Position numbers and translations under genes: made by a program. From Oscarella lobularis (lineage: Eukaryota; Porifera; Homoscleromorpha; Homosclerophorida; Oscarellidae): a DNA stretch of 64,000 bases. Below are positions 44,120-55,500 of this stretch, piece by piece. The stretch's first letter is position 1. Each line of letters opens with the position of its first letter. The stretch spans positions 496,001 through 560,000 of the forward strand of contig NC_089190.1 in assembly GCF_947507565.1 (NCBI RefSeq), given 5' to 3'. A model generated the notes under the pieces. It searched no databases. It saw nothing but the letters and a program-made list of their open reading frames with translations, and was not told where the DNA came from.

Positions 44120-44780
44120 ATTGGTAAGAAAGAAATGGACATTTTTGCTGTGCGCTAGGTGTACGTAGAATAAAGAACTAACCGCCTGAAACTAAAACTC
44201 TAAAACCTATTCGCCCGAAACAAGGTCGTTACGTATCACTACTATACTAACTGCATGTTATCTAGTATCGAGTGACTCTGCCTTTTGCCTTAGAACAGCT
44301 TTAAGCTGTGCTCAGTCATCGTTCAACTTTACCTGTTCTTAGCTACAACTCGAAGGGGAGACTCGATCCGAAAACGTCGCTACGGGAGAGAAACAGAGGC
44401 GTCTGTTTTATTCCGGGATATCACGTGCAACCAGTGACGTAGGCTGTAGCGCGACCGACGATGGAATTTGGCCTCTGTCGCGCGATAAGAAAGCCGCACG
44501 CCAACGAGAACAGCGCGAAAAGCTTTCGAAAGGTCTCCATTATCATACCAAACCCACTTGCAAAAACGTTGGAGTACCCCTTTAAACTTACAATCCCCTA
44601 GCGAGCCTGTATTTAAAAATCTGTACGACACATTTGTTTCATATTTAGCGGTATTCTTTTAAGCTACACAAAATCAAATGTGATCGGATATAGAGACAAT
44701 ACTTTGTTTACCTGACGCCAAATACCCACTGTGAAATACGAGTGTCCGGGGCAATAAATCTGACTACAAAGTGCCTACGA
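44120..44780. other. Non-coding stretch, part of a repeated segment
   Basis: 44575-44665 is an inverted copy of 37470-37560. 44755-44780 (AAATCTGACTACAAAGTGCC) repeats 36905-36930 as the lead-in to the HIRAN remnant. Nothing else recognised. Confidence 0.5.
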
Positions 44781-44781
44781 A

Positions 44782-45065
44782 GTGCCTAAAATGCGTAAAA
44801 TACCTTCCACGGACTTTTATTTCACGTGCCAGGTTCGCGGCGTTCGTCTAAATGAACAATGTGTTGGCGATGAAGACGGCTCGCCGGTGCAATTTATCAG
44901 GTACCGTAGGAATCGGTACGATCAGAACGCAATAGCGGTATTGTACACCGTATATCGCTTAGGGAATCTTCATCGAGAGCTTGCCTCAGTCCGATATCGC
45001 ATCATGGTTTGATTGTACTCAAATTATTATGACTGGAGATCGAGTACGAATGAAGAAACGTTCTA
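44782..45065 (+). pseudogene. Solo HIRAN-domain remnant, copy 2
   Basis: Starts at an ATG at 44782 and reads DFYFTCQVRGVRLNEQCVGD, EDGSPVQFIRYRRNRYDQNA, IAVLY and RLGNLHRELASV. A one-base shift then leads to IASWFDCTQIIMTGDRVRMK in another frame, ending near KKRS. It is clearly the same sequence as copy 1 at 36.94 kb (including 5' flank) and shares the HIRAN pattern with the intact gene at 54.45 kb. It lies only about 55 bp left of the MULE's target duplication, outside the MULE. Confidence 0.6.
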
Positions 45066-45119
45066 CAGTGCCGGCCAGCATAAACGCCTCCCCGTTGATA
45101 TTTATTATCTTGGCGCGCA

Positions 45120-45128
45120 GTTTGAATT
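45120..45128 (+). repeat. 9-bp target-site duplication GTTTGAATT, left copy
   Basis: GTTTGAATT directly precedes the left MULE terminus and is repeated exactly at 58846-58854 directly after the right terminus. Nine base pairs is the standard Mutator-superfamily duplication length. Confidence 0.95.
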
Positions 45129-45210
45129 GAGGTTTGTTATCCGCAGAAATGAACCAACAACGCGCGTTACTGAGCATTAGAATTTTACGTCATTTCCTCT
45201 CTAGCAGCCT
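45129..45210 (+). repeat. Left terminal inverted repeat of the MULE
   Basis: GAGGTTTGTTATCCGCAGAA, then ATGAAC, a 35-bp less conserved part, and TTTTACGTCATTTCC. Pairs in order with the right terminus. Confidence 0.85.
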
Positions 45211-45249
45211 TTCTTAAAGAGGTTTTCTCTGGCATAATAGCTGTGTCAA

Positions 45250-46118
45250 TGCGGCGCTGTTCCACTGTGACGGTGTCCCACTGTGCCGCTGTGACACTGT
45301 GCCGCGGTGACACAAAACCGTGACGCTGTGACGCTGTGACACTGTGACGCTGGGCCGCTGTGATACTGTGACTCTGTGACGCTGTGACGCTGTGTTACTG
45401 TGACACAGGACGCCGTGACACTGTGACACTGTGACACTGTGACACAGCGCTGTGTTGCTGTGACACAGGTGACCCTGTGACGCTGTGACGCTGTGTTACT
45501 GTGACACAGGACGCCGTGACACTGTGACACTGTGACCCTGTGACACAGCGCTGTGTTGCTGTGACACAGGTGACCCTGTGACGCTGTGACGCTGTGACGC
45601 TGTGACAGAGGACGCTGTGCCGCTGTGACACAGGACGCTGTGACACTGTGACAATATGACACTGTGACACAGGACGCTGTGACTCTGTGACTCTGTGACG
45701 CCGTGACACTGTGACACTGTGACACTGTGACACAGCGCTGTGTTGCTGTGACACAGGTGACCCTGTGACGCTGTGACGCGGTGACGCTGTGATACAGTGT
45801 CACAGGACGCTGTGCCGCTGTGCCACGGTGACACTGTGACACTGTGACACTGTGACACTGTGCCACTGTGACACTGTGCCACTGTGACACTGTGCCACTG
45901 TGACACTGTGCCACTGTGACACTGTGATGATATACCGTGACGCTGTGCCATTGTGCCACTGTGACACTGTGCCACTGTGACACTGTGATGATATACCGTG
46001 ACGCTGTGCCATTGTGCCACTGTGACGCTGTGCCGCTGCGACACTGTGACGCTGTGACGCTGTGACGCTGTGACGCTGTGACGCTGTGACGCTGTGAAAC
46101 TGTGTGACACTGTAATTT
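45250..46118 (-). repeat. Left subterminal minisatellite of the MULE
   Basis: About 870 bp of 9-, 15- and 18-nt combinations of CTGTGACA and CTGTGACG with variants CTGTGCCA and CTGTGTTG. On the minus strand it reads as repeated SQCHSVTVSQRHSVT in every open frame, an artefact. Its orientation is opposite to the right array. A 74-bp unit containing GATGATATACCGTGACGCTG occurs twice near 45930 and 45990. Confidence 0.95.
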
Positions 46119-46262
46119 TCCACGGACGGAACTACACTGACACTGTACCGCTTGATTTTCTCAAGTTGCCGTAGATGGGACATGTAAACATGCCAATCAA
46201 TATCTAAGCGATCTAGATGGCTTCTTTGGAGTCCACAAAACGCTAGCGCACGTTGATCAGTC

Positions 46263-49200
46263 ATGTCGTCTACAAGCAAAGGTGAAACGGAGGCGTTTCC
46301 GTGTTTGTCTGAAGGGTGTGGTAGAGTGTACGGCTCTAAAGCAGCGTTGCAGAGACACGTTAAATCGAAACACGGCGAATGCTTGGCAAAAGAAGGTCGT
46401 TACGAATGCCCCGTGAAGGGATGCAACAAAACGATGTACAGAGCCGGACTTTTCGTTCGTCATCTGGAGGAGTTTCATGAAGTAAACGCAGGTACGTATA
46501 CGCAGATCGCTTATATTAATTATTACACCGGCTTTTTTGCCTCCCCGGTTTTACAATAGGCCTTATAGAACAGTCGTTTTCATCGTGGCCGCATTTTCTT
46601 GAGTGGAAAGAAAAAACAGAGAGTGAATCGCACACGGCTTATGTTCGGCAAAGTGGCGTTTGCAAGACAGAAAGCGGTCAGTTCGTGCACGTATCTATAG
46701 GTCTAGAATCAAATATACCGGCTTTTACAAACTGTATACAGTTTCGACTTTTTACTTTGTTTGCTGCCGAGATGGTGACGCAAAATTAGAGCCCAAGCCG
46801 GAAGGAAAAAGGAAGAGCAAGAAAAGTCGCAAACTTGACGCACCTTGCGCTAGCCGAATTACTGCCGTACTTAAAGACGACGGCACAGTTAACGCTACTT
46901 ATATTCCTCTTCATACCAATCATGAGCCTTCGCCAAGCGAAGACAGATTTCTCCCCCTGCCCCAATCAGTCAAGGAAGACGTCAGGAAGAAGCTACTTGT
47001 AGGAATACCCAAAAGCGTGATTGTTTCAGGTTGATTTATATAATTTGCAATTTCTCCAATTAATTAAACTAACAAACGCAGATGCAAACAAGCGACTGGT
47101 TGAAAAGGTTGACAAAGCGTCAGATATTTCTATCGTCAGCCGACGCGATTTCCTCAACAAGCAAGACGTCAAAAACATTGAAAAAGCTACTCCGTTGCTT
47201 CAAACTGGATATCATTCTGACGATGCTAAATCGGTTGATATTTTTGTGCAGAGGTTACAGAACCAACAACACAATTGTATTCTCTTATACAAACGTGTTG
47301 GGACAGTGGATCTTGGAATGGAGGAACAGGAATTTTTTCTTGTGATCCAGTCTCAACATCAAAGGCAGCTCTATCGCCAGTACGCTTCGAGGATCGTATG
47401 TGTTGACAGCACACACGGCACCAATGCATACGACTACAAACTGATAACCATGATGGTATGCGATGATTGGGGGCAAGGTAAACGTTTAACCTTTGTTAAT
47501 TTACGCTGTGAATGACAGTCTTTTAGGCAAAACCGTGGCATGGTGCATTAGTAGTCGTGAGACCAGCATTTGTTTTACTAAGTTTTTCGAGGCTGTCAGT
47601 GGGGCCTCTTCTGACACGACCATAACTACAGTCATGACGGACGACGGTATAGAATTTTTAGCAATTAAAATTATTCTTATTTCAGTGTGTTCAGATAAAG
47701 CCTTAGCACAGTCTATTGTTCGTGTATATGGCGAAAATGTATGTCATCTTCTTTGCCAATGGCACATCGACCGGTTAATTCGGCTCATAAAAGATCACTA
47801 GTGCATGATCTCTAATCGCTTGAATTTTTAGGGCTTTCAAAAACAACCTAGTTTGTCGCGTCAAAGACCAAGTACACAGGCAGCGACTGTACCATTGTCT
47901 GCACTGTCTTCTTTACACTAAGTCCAAAGTCGAATTCGAAAAAAAAATAATCGGCTTTTTGTCGCTATGGAGAGAGAAAGAACCGAAATTCATCAAATAT
48001 TTTGAAGAAAACTATGTCATTCGGCAAGGTTTTTAGTCTCTAACGTTTTAAAATATAACAATACCTAAGGAAGGACGCAATGTGTAGAAAATTGGGCCAC
48101 AGCGTATAGAAATTTTCATCATTCGGACGTGGACACAAATATGCTTGTGGAGAGGTAACAATTATTTGTTTTTTGGGGCAAGTGGCGTTATTGAAAATTC
48201 TTTCAGCTTTCACAGCAAATTGAAAATGACGTATTTTGGAGGGAAAGTCTGCCGACGAGTAGACCGCCTTTTGGAAACTCTTTTGCGCTTTGAAAAGGAT
48301 GAAACAGCGGATACCATTCGCAAAGAGCACCTCGGCAAAGAGACCCCGAAGACAAAGAAGGATCGCCGTCGTCATTTGCAAGCTTTGGAAATTCCTGACA
48401 GCGCCATAGAGGTACCAATTTAAAAAGCTATTTTTCCACTAGAACACTATAAATTTATTGGACTTTAGAGACAATCGGAAGGTGTATGGCGGGTCGGCGA
48501 TTCCGTTGTAAAGTACGATGAATGCCCAGAAAGTGATAGCAGTCGTACCTGCGATGAGGGTGACTGTAAAAACTTTTGTCATCACAACTACACATGCTCC
48601 TGCTTTGATTATGAAACGGGGCACGTTTGCAAGCACCTTCACAAAGTGGCAAGTGCCATGTTCAGGAATAACTCGGATTCAGAAATGGTGCCTTATACCA
48701 TTTCATCTACACAGCGCAGTGATCCTGAGGGTACTCGCTAGTGATATACAGATGACAATTTAATTAAGTGAATGTTCCTTTTTTGCTAAGACTGCGAAAA
48801 CTCTAAACTCGACTATGCACGGGAAATACAACGTTTGACCGCTTCCATCAGCGACACTGCCAGCACTCTTTCAGCTGAGGGTTCAAGAGGTGTGATTGCG
48901 CTGCTGAAAGAAGTGGAAATTCGCATACAGTACGACAAAACAACTACGAAAGAATCGTTTTCGTCCGTCAGCCCTCCTGCAGTTAGTCCCAGAAAGAGGA
49001 TAGCGGAGCGGCAATCACCCAAGTTTGTCAGAGTGACAAAGCAATTGGGGCGAAAGCGCAAGACTCCTTTCAGGTATACTACAGCGAAGCAGTCAAAATT
49101 ACTAACAACTCACATTCTGAAGGGCACCGTCGTCAGAAGAAAAAAGGGTGGCAGATGCAGATATGCTAAGCAATTTTATAGCAGTAAGCCTAGAATAATG

Positions 49201-49266
49201 AATGTAGGTAAAACTTACAATGTGGTTCAGGATGATCACACGTATTGCCGTCAAAATGCGGGTTAG
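46263..49266 (+). CDS. MULE transposase (C2H2, DDE, SWIM), 828 aa, 11 exons
   Basis: Exons by eye: 46263-46491, 46560-46700, 46742-47029, 47082-47477, 47527-47646, 47686-47773, 47832-48028, 48070-48154, 48207-48411, 48469-48730, 48791-49266. All ten introns are GT/AG and 39-68 bp; the exons total 2,487 nt, exactly 829 codons with the TAG. Residues 10-70: two C2H2-type fingers (CLSEGCGRVYGSKAALQRHV; CPVKGCNKTMYRAGLFVRHL). About 85-220: WRKY/FAR1-like DNA-binding region (VCCRDGDAKLEP). About 300-520: MULE DDE core with VCVDSTHGTNAYDYKLITMM (first Asp), TVMTDD and VCSDKALAQSIV (second Asp), and LLCQWHIDR. About 665: SWIM finger (YTCSCFDYETGHVCKHLHK). The C-terminus is basic. It cuts and pastes the element by its terminal repeats. 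Nothing visible disables it. Confidence 0.88.
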
Positions 49267-49562
49267 ACATACTCTACTAATATCAGCAGCTAATCACTCC
49301 ACTTGCTTTTTGATCTCTCTGCGCATGATCGCTTCTATCTCCTCGTGCTTTTTTTTGATCTATCTGCGCATGCCCGCTTCTATCTCCTCGTGCTTTCGCC
49401 ATCTTTCTGCTCGCGTCCGTTTCCTTCTTCAGCTCGTTTTGTTGGTCATTTCTGCCTCCTTCTTCAACATTACGTCACGTTTTGGGTGCGAGCAACTTTC
49501 GAAGGTTTGGCATGCTGTCGATAATGCAGCGAACGAATCCTCATTTGCTCCCAGGATCATCA
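49267..49562. promoter_or_regulatory. Intergenic region between transposase and NTPase genes
   Basis: 296 bp, with three imperfect repeats around TTTGATCTCTCTGCGCATG / TTGATCTATCTGCGCATGCC / CGCTTCTATCTCCTCGTGCT. It must hold the transposase 3' end and the NTPase promoter if the two are separate transcripts. Confidence 0.4.
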
Positions 49563-52500
49563 ATGTCAGAAATTGTCGAAAGCGATGGCTGCCTAGGCAT
49601 CCGGACCGGCGAGAACGGAAAATTCGTGCAGAAAAGCAATTTTCTCTACAGAATACATGGATTTGTTCCCGGGAGCAAATCCATGGGTCTCGAGCAAGGG
49701 TACATGCTTGAGGTGACGTTGGGCTCTAGCGGAAAAATGAAGTAAGATTTGCAGAAAACGTAGAAGTCAAAAATAACAGTCTTTTGTATTGTGTTTTTCT
49801 TGCCTCGCAGACAATGTTTTGTCGATCGCAAATCTTTGTTTTCAAAGCAACTACTTGTCGACGCGATCAATCCAGCGTTTGTTGACGATGACATTCTTTG
49901 GTGTTGCCTGTCATCCACCGAGCTTCTGGACTACTTTCAAAAGCGACAGGAAGAGTACAGCAGTCACGCGGCGAATAAAATTTATCCAACCAACGTCATC
50001 GGACGGCAGATGATCGGCGAAAAATGGTACTGGGTCATTAGCGAAGAGGTGATTAAATCCATTAGCATTTCTGTGAGCCAGTAGTATTTTTTAGGCAATT
50101 TTTCACGACGACGGGACTTTGGCCGAAAAAGAAGAAATTTCGGTTTATCTGAGAGGTACAAAGGACACCGCTCTTGTGCCCTCAGGACCGATACTCAGCA
50201 CTGTGGCTGAAGGCATTCCCAAAATGAAAGAGTTGAGGAAAATCGTTTGTACCGCGTTTCCTCATCTTAAAGGTTCTGAGGCTTTCCTTTTTTCTCGATA
50301 TTCCTCAAATTTTACTCGTTTGCATTTTTAGGAATGTTTTATCTGGTGTTGGCTGGAGCTGCACTAATGATGCATTCAAGCATTGTTGGCAAGAAGCGAA
50401 AAAGCGCGCCAGTCATTTTGTTGCATGGCGTCGTCTCGTCAGGAAAAACGACCCTCGCCAGGGTAGCTCTCAGCTGCATAGGGTTACTCGTAAGATGACT
50501 TTTTTATCGCTCGCTTTAGCTCACTATAGTGCTATTTTTTTAGCATGCATTTTACAACGGTTTGTCCACAACGAATGTTGTGGCAAAGGCTAGCGAAACA
50601 ACATTGGGTTTTGCACTGGAGGATCCCAAAAGCGTTCCTGAAGTTGAGAAGTCGGTCGTGAACGTGTTCAACAAGGCTACGCAGTCGACATTTGAACGCA
50701 GTGATCAAACTCCAAAGTGCTCGTTCATGATTACCACAAATATGGATACTGGCGATGATCAGAGGTAAGCAAGTACTATTGTAAACAATAATCGTAATTG
50801 AATAACTTTAGACTTCTGTCTCGATGGGTGATCCTTCCTTTCACCAAAGTCATAGATGACCTATCTGTGGAGCAAACACTTGCGCTGGAGAATCTGCAAG
50901 ATCTACTACCGAAAACGGCATGTGCTTTGACACATTTTATTTCTCTGGGAGACAGGTTAGAATAAATCTCGAAATTTTGATCTGTATATACGTAAACATG
51001 AAGGGCTGAGTGCAAAAAGGGCCTAAGAGCCAAAATAGTTGTTTTGAGTAAAACATCGTTGAAGTTTAGGGAGTGTAGATTTCGTCTAATAATGTTTGTT
51101 TGAAGCAAGGAAACGACCATTTTGTAGCATTTTTAATGCGCTATCCGAACATGCAATCGGGAAGTCCCGCTGTGCTTACGCAACCGTAAAAATAAGCTGA
51201 AGAGTCTGCCTGTTTAAGCCTCGGAATCGGATTCTTGAGAAGTACAGGCCTCTAGACCCTCATAGAATGGCACGAACTGCCCTGGAAGATATGGGATCAT
51301 CTTGCGGAGATCTTGCAACTTCATTACACTTATTGGTTTCCCTGCGGGATACTTCTGCGGTAATTTGCGCGGAAGCTTCACAGGCACTCTTTTTCCTCTC
51401 TTTCGAATGTCAATTTTGGTCCACGGTTCTTCTTCTGAGTAGCTAAAACGTAGCCAAAGAACGCCAGGATGCTTCACAGTTATTTTCTTTCCATCTACAA
51501 CCTCTTCGCCCTCTCCATAATTAATCCAAAGAGCTTTGCTTTTGAGAACAGCTTCTCCGTTGAGACTCTTTTTTCTGTCAGTGTATTGACGCGTCAGGGA
51601 CGAGTGTTCGAGCATATCTTCAGCCTTCATTTCAATCACAGTGAACGGTTTGAGCGGTCTGGCGTTCCGGAGAAATTCGATATAGTCGGAAGGCGTATAA
51701 AATATTGATCCTTTTTTACTTTTTGAAATGTGGCCAAAATCTCTGTCATTTGGTAGATATGTATGCCCCCGGACAAGAAATTTGTGGTCAATTCTTGAAA
51801 AAGTCTCTTTGTTTATTAATGTATTGAAAAGGCTCATCATGACGAAATTTTTGTTTTGACCGAAACAGCTATCGGAGTAACAAATTAGGTGTCGAGCGTC
51901 TTCAACCCGCGCAGAAACGTGGTTGGACAAACAAGATGCTATTTCGTCAGGACCTCTACCTGCTGTAGATTCATCCCATGCGTAAAGATAAGCAGAGTCA
52001 TCGCTCGTATGGTGAATGCCCAGTACGAGTACGTAGAGCTGCCGAAGATAGTACATTGCTGAATGAGTCATGGACGGAACAGGCGAATTCTGCATCATGT
52101 CAAACGTTAGGACTAACGCTTCTGACTCTGGTTTTCTAGAGTTGTCGGTATCCTTCTTTAGACTAAGGTATCCCTCACCAGCTAATTTTTGATGCTCTGC
52201 AAGTTGAGCCATAAAGATATCCTTTTCCTCATTTGAGATTTCAGGGTTAGCAGCTGCATTTTTCAAATAGTCGCATTTTTCGCAAGTGTCTGATCTTGGA
52301 AATCCAAAGGAAAGATTAAACTGCTCATTAAAAATCTTCCTATACATCCATTCTGAAGCCAGCGGTGTTTCTTGAGTGTTTCTTAGAGTTCGACGCCTTG
52401 CAGGTTGATATTTCTCGACGTAAAGCCTGTACATTTCAGCGATGCTCAAATTCTCAGGAAGGTATTCACGATGCAGATTCTCTGATATAGAGTAGTGGCT

Positions 52501-55500
52501 TCGCTAACGAGGAAAACTTTCAATATGCTGCTTTACTTTTTCTATCACGTCGGCAGGAATGGCATTTGGACGAGGAGTGTATTTTCCTCTTTTGTCAACC
52601 GGGACGATTTCTCCAGATGTAATCTTGTTTTGAAGTACAGTAGAACCTCTCAATAGCGGACACTTTGGGACGACGTTTTTTGTCCGCTATAGAAAGGTTG
52701 TCCGCTCTAAGAGGGCTGTCATATTTTGTTTACTTATCCTTTTACTTTTCTTACAACAACTACGAGAAGTAATCTAAAATATGTTTCTGCTTTGTTTTTT
52801 GACACTTACACATGGCAACGCGATCTACACAAGAAGCAACCATGTTTGCTTCGTCGTAACAGCCTTTGCTTTTTAAAAACTCTTCAACATCCTCAAGACT
52901 CGTCATGGCTTCTCCAAAACTTTTAGTAGCTATTTCTCGCTCTTCATTGTTGCCTTGGACCTCGTCTTCATCTTCGGAATCAGAATCTATTTCAACGACG
53001 TCTGAGTGATTGGCTTGGTCCAATGACTGCATAAAGTTATCTTCCCAGTTCTCATCATCAGCTTCAAAACACACTGGAACATTTTCTTCTCCTTGAATGT
53101 ATTCAGCTACATTGCAACCTTCTGAACCAACAGTTTCTTGCATAAGCTGTGCAAGATCGTTTTCGTCACCTAAATCTGTGAACATGTCGGCTTCGTCTAC
53201 TCGAACAACGGTCATGTCACTACTCACAACTCCAGCATTTCTGAAACACTTAATGATTGTGTCAGGTTGGACATCACGCCAAGCTTTAGCCACCCAGCGG
53301 ATTGCAGTAAGAATAGTCACAGACTTAATCACATCAGACGGAGTATCACTTTCCTCAATCTTTGCTAAGACGTATCGAAGCAAAGATTTTTTGTAATGAA
53401 CCTTGAAATTCTGTATTATGCCGAGGTCGAGAGGTTGCAATTTTGAAGTTGTATTTGGAGGTAGGAACAAGAGTCTCACATTGCTGTATTTTGTCTGACA
53501 TTCCGGCGGATGACACGCTGCATTGTCCAAGAGCAGCAAGACCGATCTGTTTTGTGTGCTCATGCGCCTGTTGAAAGCTGCTAAAATTTCTTCAAAGATT
53601 TTACTTGTCATCCAAGACTTTGGCTGGTTAAAGTATTTCACTGGCAGAGAAGCTTTATTGATTCCTTTGAAGCATCTTGGGGTACAAGACTGCCAGACAA
53701 CGATGGGAGTTTCTTTTCCTCCTTCTCCATTCACGAATAATGCTACTGTCATTCGATGCTTTTTCTGTTTACCTCCATGGCATTTCTCTCCTCTTCTCGC
53801 AAAGCCCTTGTCAGGCAGAGCCTTCCAGAAACAGCCTGTCTCGTCAAAATTGTAGATGTCTTTTGCGCTGTAGCCTGTTAGGAGTTCTGGGAGCCTCTCT
53901 TTCCAAGACTGAACGGTGTCTCCCCGAACAGTCCCAGATTCGCCACAAATTGTGACCTGCCTAAGGTTAAGCCTTGTTTTCCACTTCTGAAGCCAGCCAT
54001 TTGAACCCCGAAAGTCATTGATACCCAAGCGTTCAGCAATCTCCTTGGCTTTTTCTATCAACTGCGGCCCTCCGGGATAGATATTTTTCGACGAAGCCAT
54101 AACATACCACTCGTACAAGCGATCGTTGACATCTTCGAATTTTGACTTTCGAGCCTTTTGTCGGAGTTGGATTGCTGTACTTGAAAGGTTGCTTTCATAT
54201 TGCTCTAGGTACTGCTCTTTCTTTTTCAGCGTTGTTCCAATTTGGGTTTTGCTGCAGTCAAACCGCTCCGCCAATGCTCTCAGAGTGAGACGAGGATCGC
54301 TCTCTGCCGCTTTGATGACTTCAATCTTCGTTTTGAGCGTAAGATGCTTTCTCTTTCTTGTTGGCAACGTCGGGCGAAACATCGCTTTGTCTTGTGCAAA
54401 ACACGTGCAAAAGCCGCGCACGCTAAAGACGACCGCGGGCTTCAAAGATGGCTAGCCAGCCTGGTACTCTGCCGGACACTACCTACATCGAAATACCATC
54501 TTTCGTGAGAGGATATCACATCTATAAAGAAGATTGGAGTCCTGCAGTTGGAGACGTCCTCCTATTGCAAAGAGATCCTCTAAACGAAAAGGACCGAAAC
54601 GCAGTGGCCATCGTCAGAGACGGTTCAGTTGTTGGTCATGTGCCATTCAACTTAGCGCCACTGTTTTCTCATTTTCTAAGGCAAGAATTAAATAAAGGAA
54701 CGGTTAGAATTACAGGCAGCCGAGTTAATCGAGGAGGAGGGTATGGGCTTGAGATTCCGTGCACCTACTCTCTCTACGGTCCGGCAGCATTCTTGCAGCG
54801 AGTTGCGTCTGTGGTGGAAGAACTTCGCCAGAAGAATTTGATTTAACTACAACAGCCTCAAGGCTTGCTTAATTAATATCCCTGCCTTGTCATAAGAGAC
54901 ATTTGTGTCCCTTTTGAGAAAATTTGTTTTGTCTTTAACAAAGAGGTCAAGAAACAGGAATAAAGCTTTTTCGGAGTACAAATGTGTCCGCTATACGAAA
55001 TTTAGAGTGTCCGTTAAAGAGAGGTCAACGTAGTACTAAAAGGTAAGAAGAGTCAATTCGTGCCACGGTTGTTGTCCGTTATAGCGAGGTGTCCGTTAAA
55101 AAGAGTGTCCGCTATTAGAGGTTCTACTGTACTCGAACTCTTTTCGGATTGATCCCGTGAACTGCACAGAAAGATTTTCGGCAAACTTGAATAGACGTTC
55201 CATTCTGCAAACGCAGGTGGTATTCGAAAGAATGTTGTCTTCGAGAACTTTCACGCACTCGCGTTCGGACAACTGGTTTTACGTTGATCTGACCTGCTAG
55301 GTAAATATTTTGCAGATCGTAGCTTTCTGAATCATAGAAAGCCTTAAAAATTCGCTCCGCTTCTTCAGACGATACATTTCGATGGCAACCGTAGCTGCAG
55401 CGGCACGTTATAGCTCTCATCGTCGTTTTCTGGACGATTCTCCCTTTAGAATCGACGTATTCTTTACCGGAAACTTTCAGCTTCTTGTTTTTGTTTCTAG

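Larger units (their letters stand above)
52638..55129 (-). mobile_element. Intact Tigger/pogo element with HIRAN cargo
   Basis: A 2,492-bp element with near-perfect terminal inverted repeats of about 25 bp (CAGTAGAACCTCTCAATAGC left, CAGTAGAACCTCTAATAGCG at the right end read inward), CAG ends and TA duplication. Subterminal GTCCGCTAT / GTCCGTTAA motifs recur inside both ends and may be transposase binding sites. It encodes an intact transposase on the minus strand and a divergent small HIRAN-domain protein on the plus strand. It is inserted inside the DUF7869-type transposase gene. Confidence 0.93.

Noticed and set aside
45246-46279. Long SQCHSVTVSQ-type frames up to 245 codons on the minus strand
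   Set aside because: By-product of the GTGTCACA minisatellite; the right array gives the same peptides on the plus strand.
53097-54508. Plus-strand frames opposite the Tigger transposase
   Set aside because: No domain, and they are antisense to an intact conserved gene.
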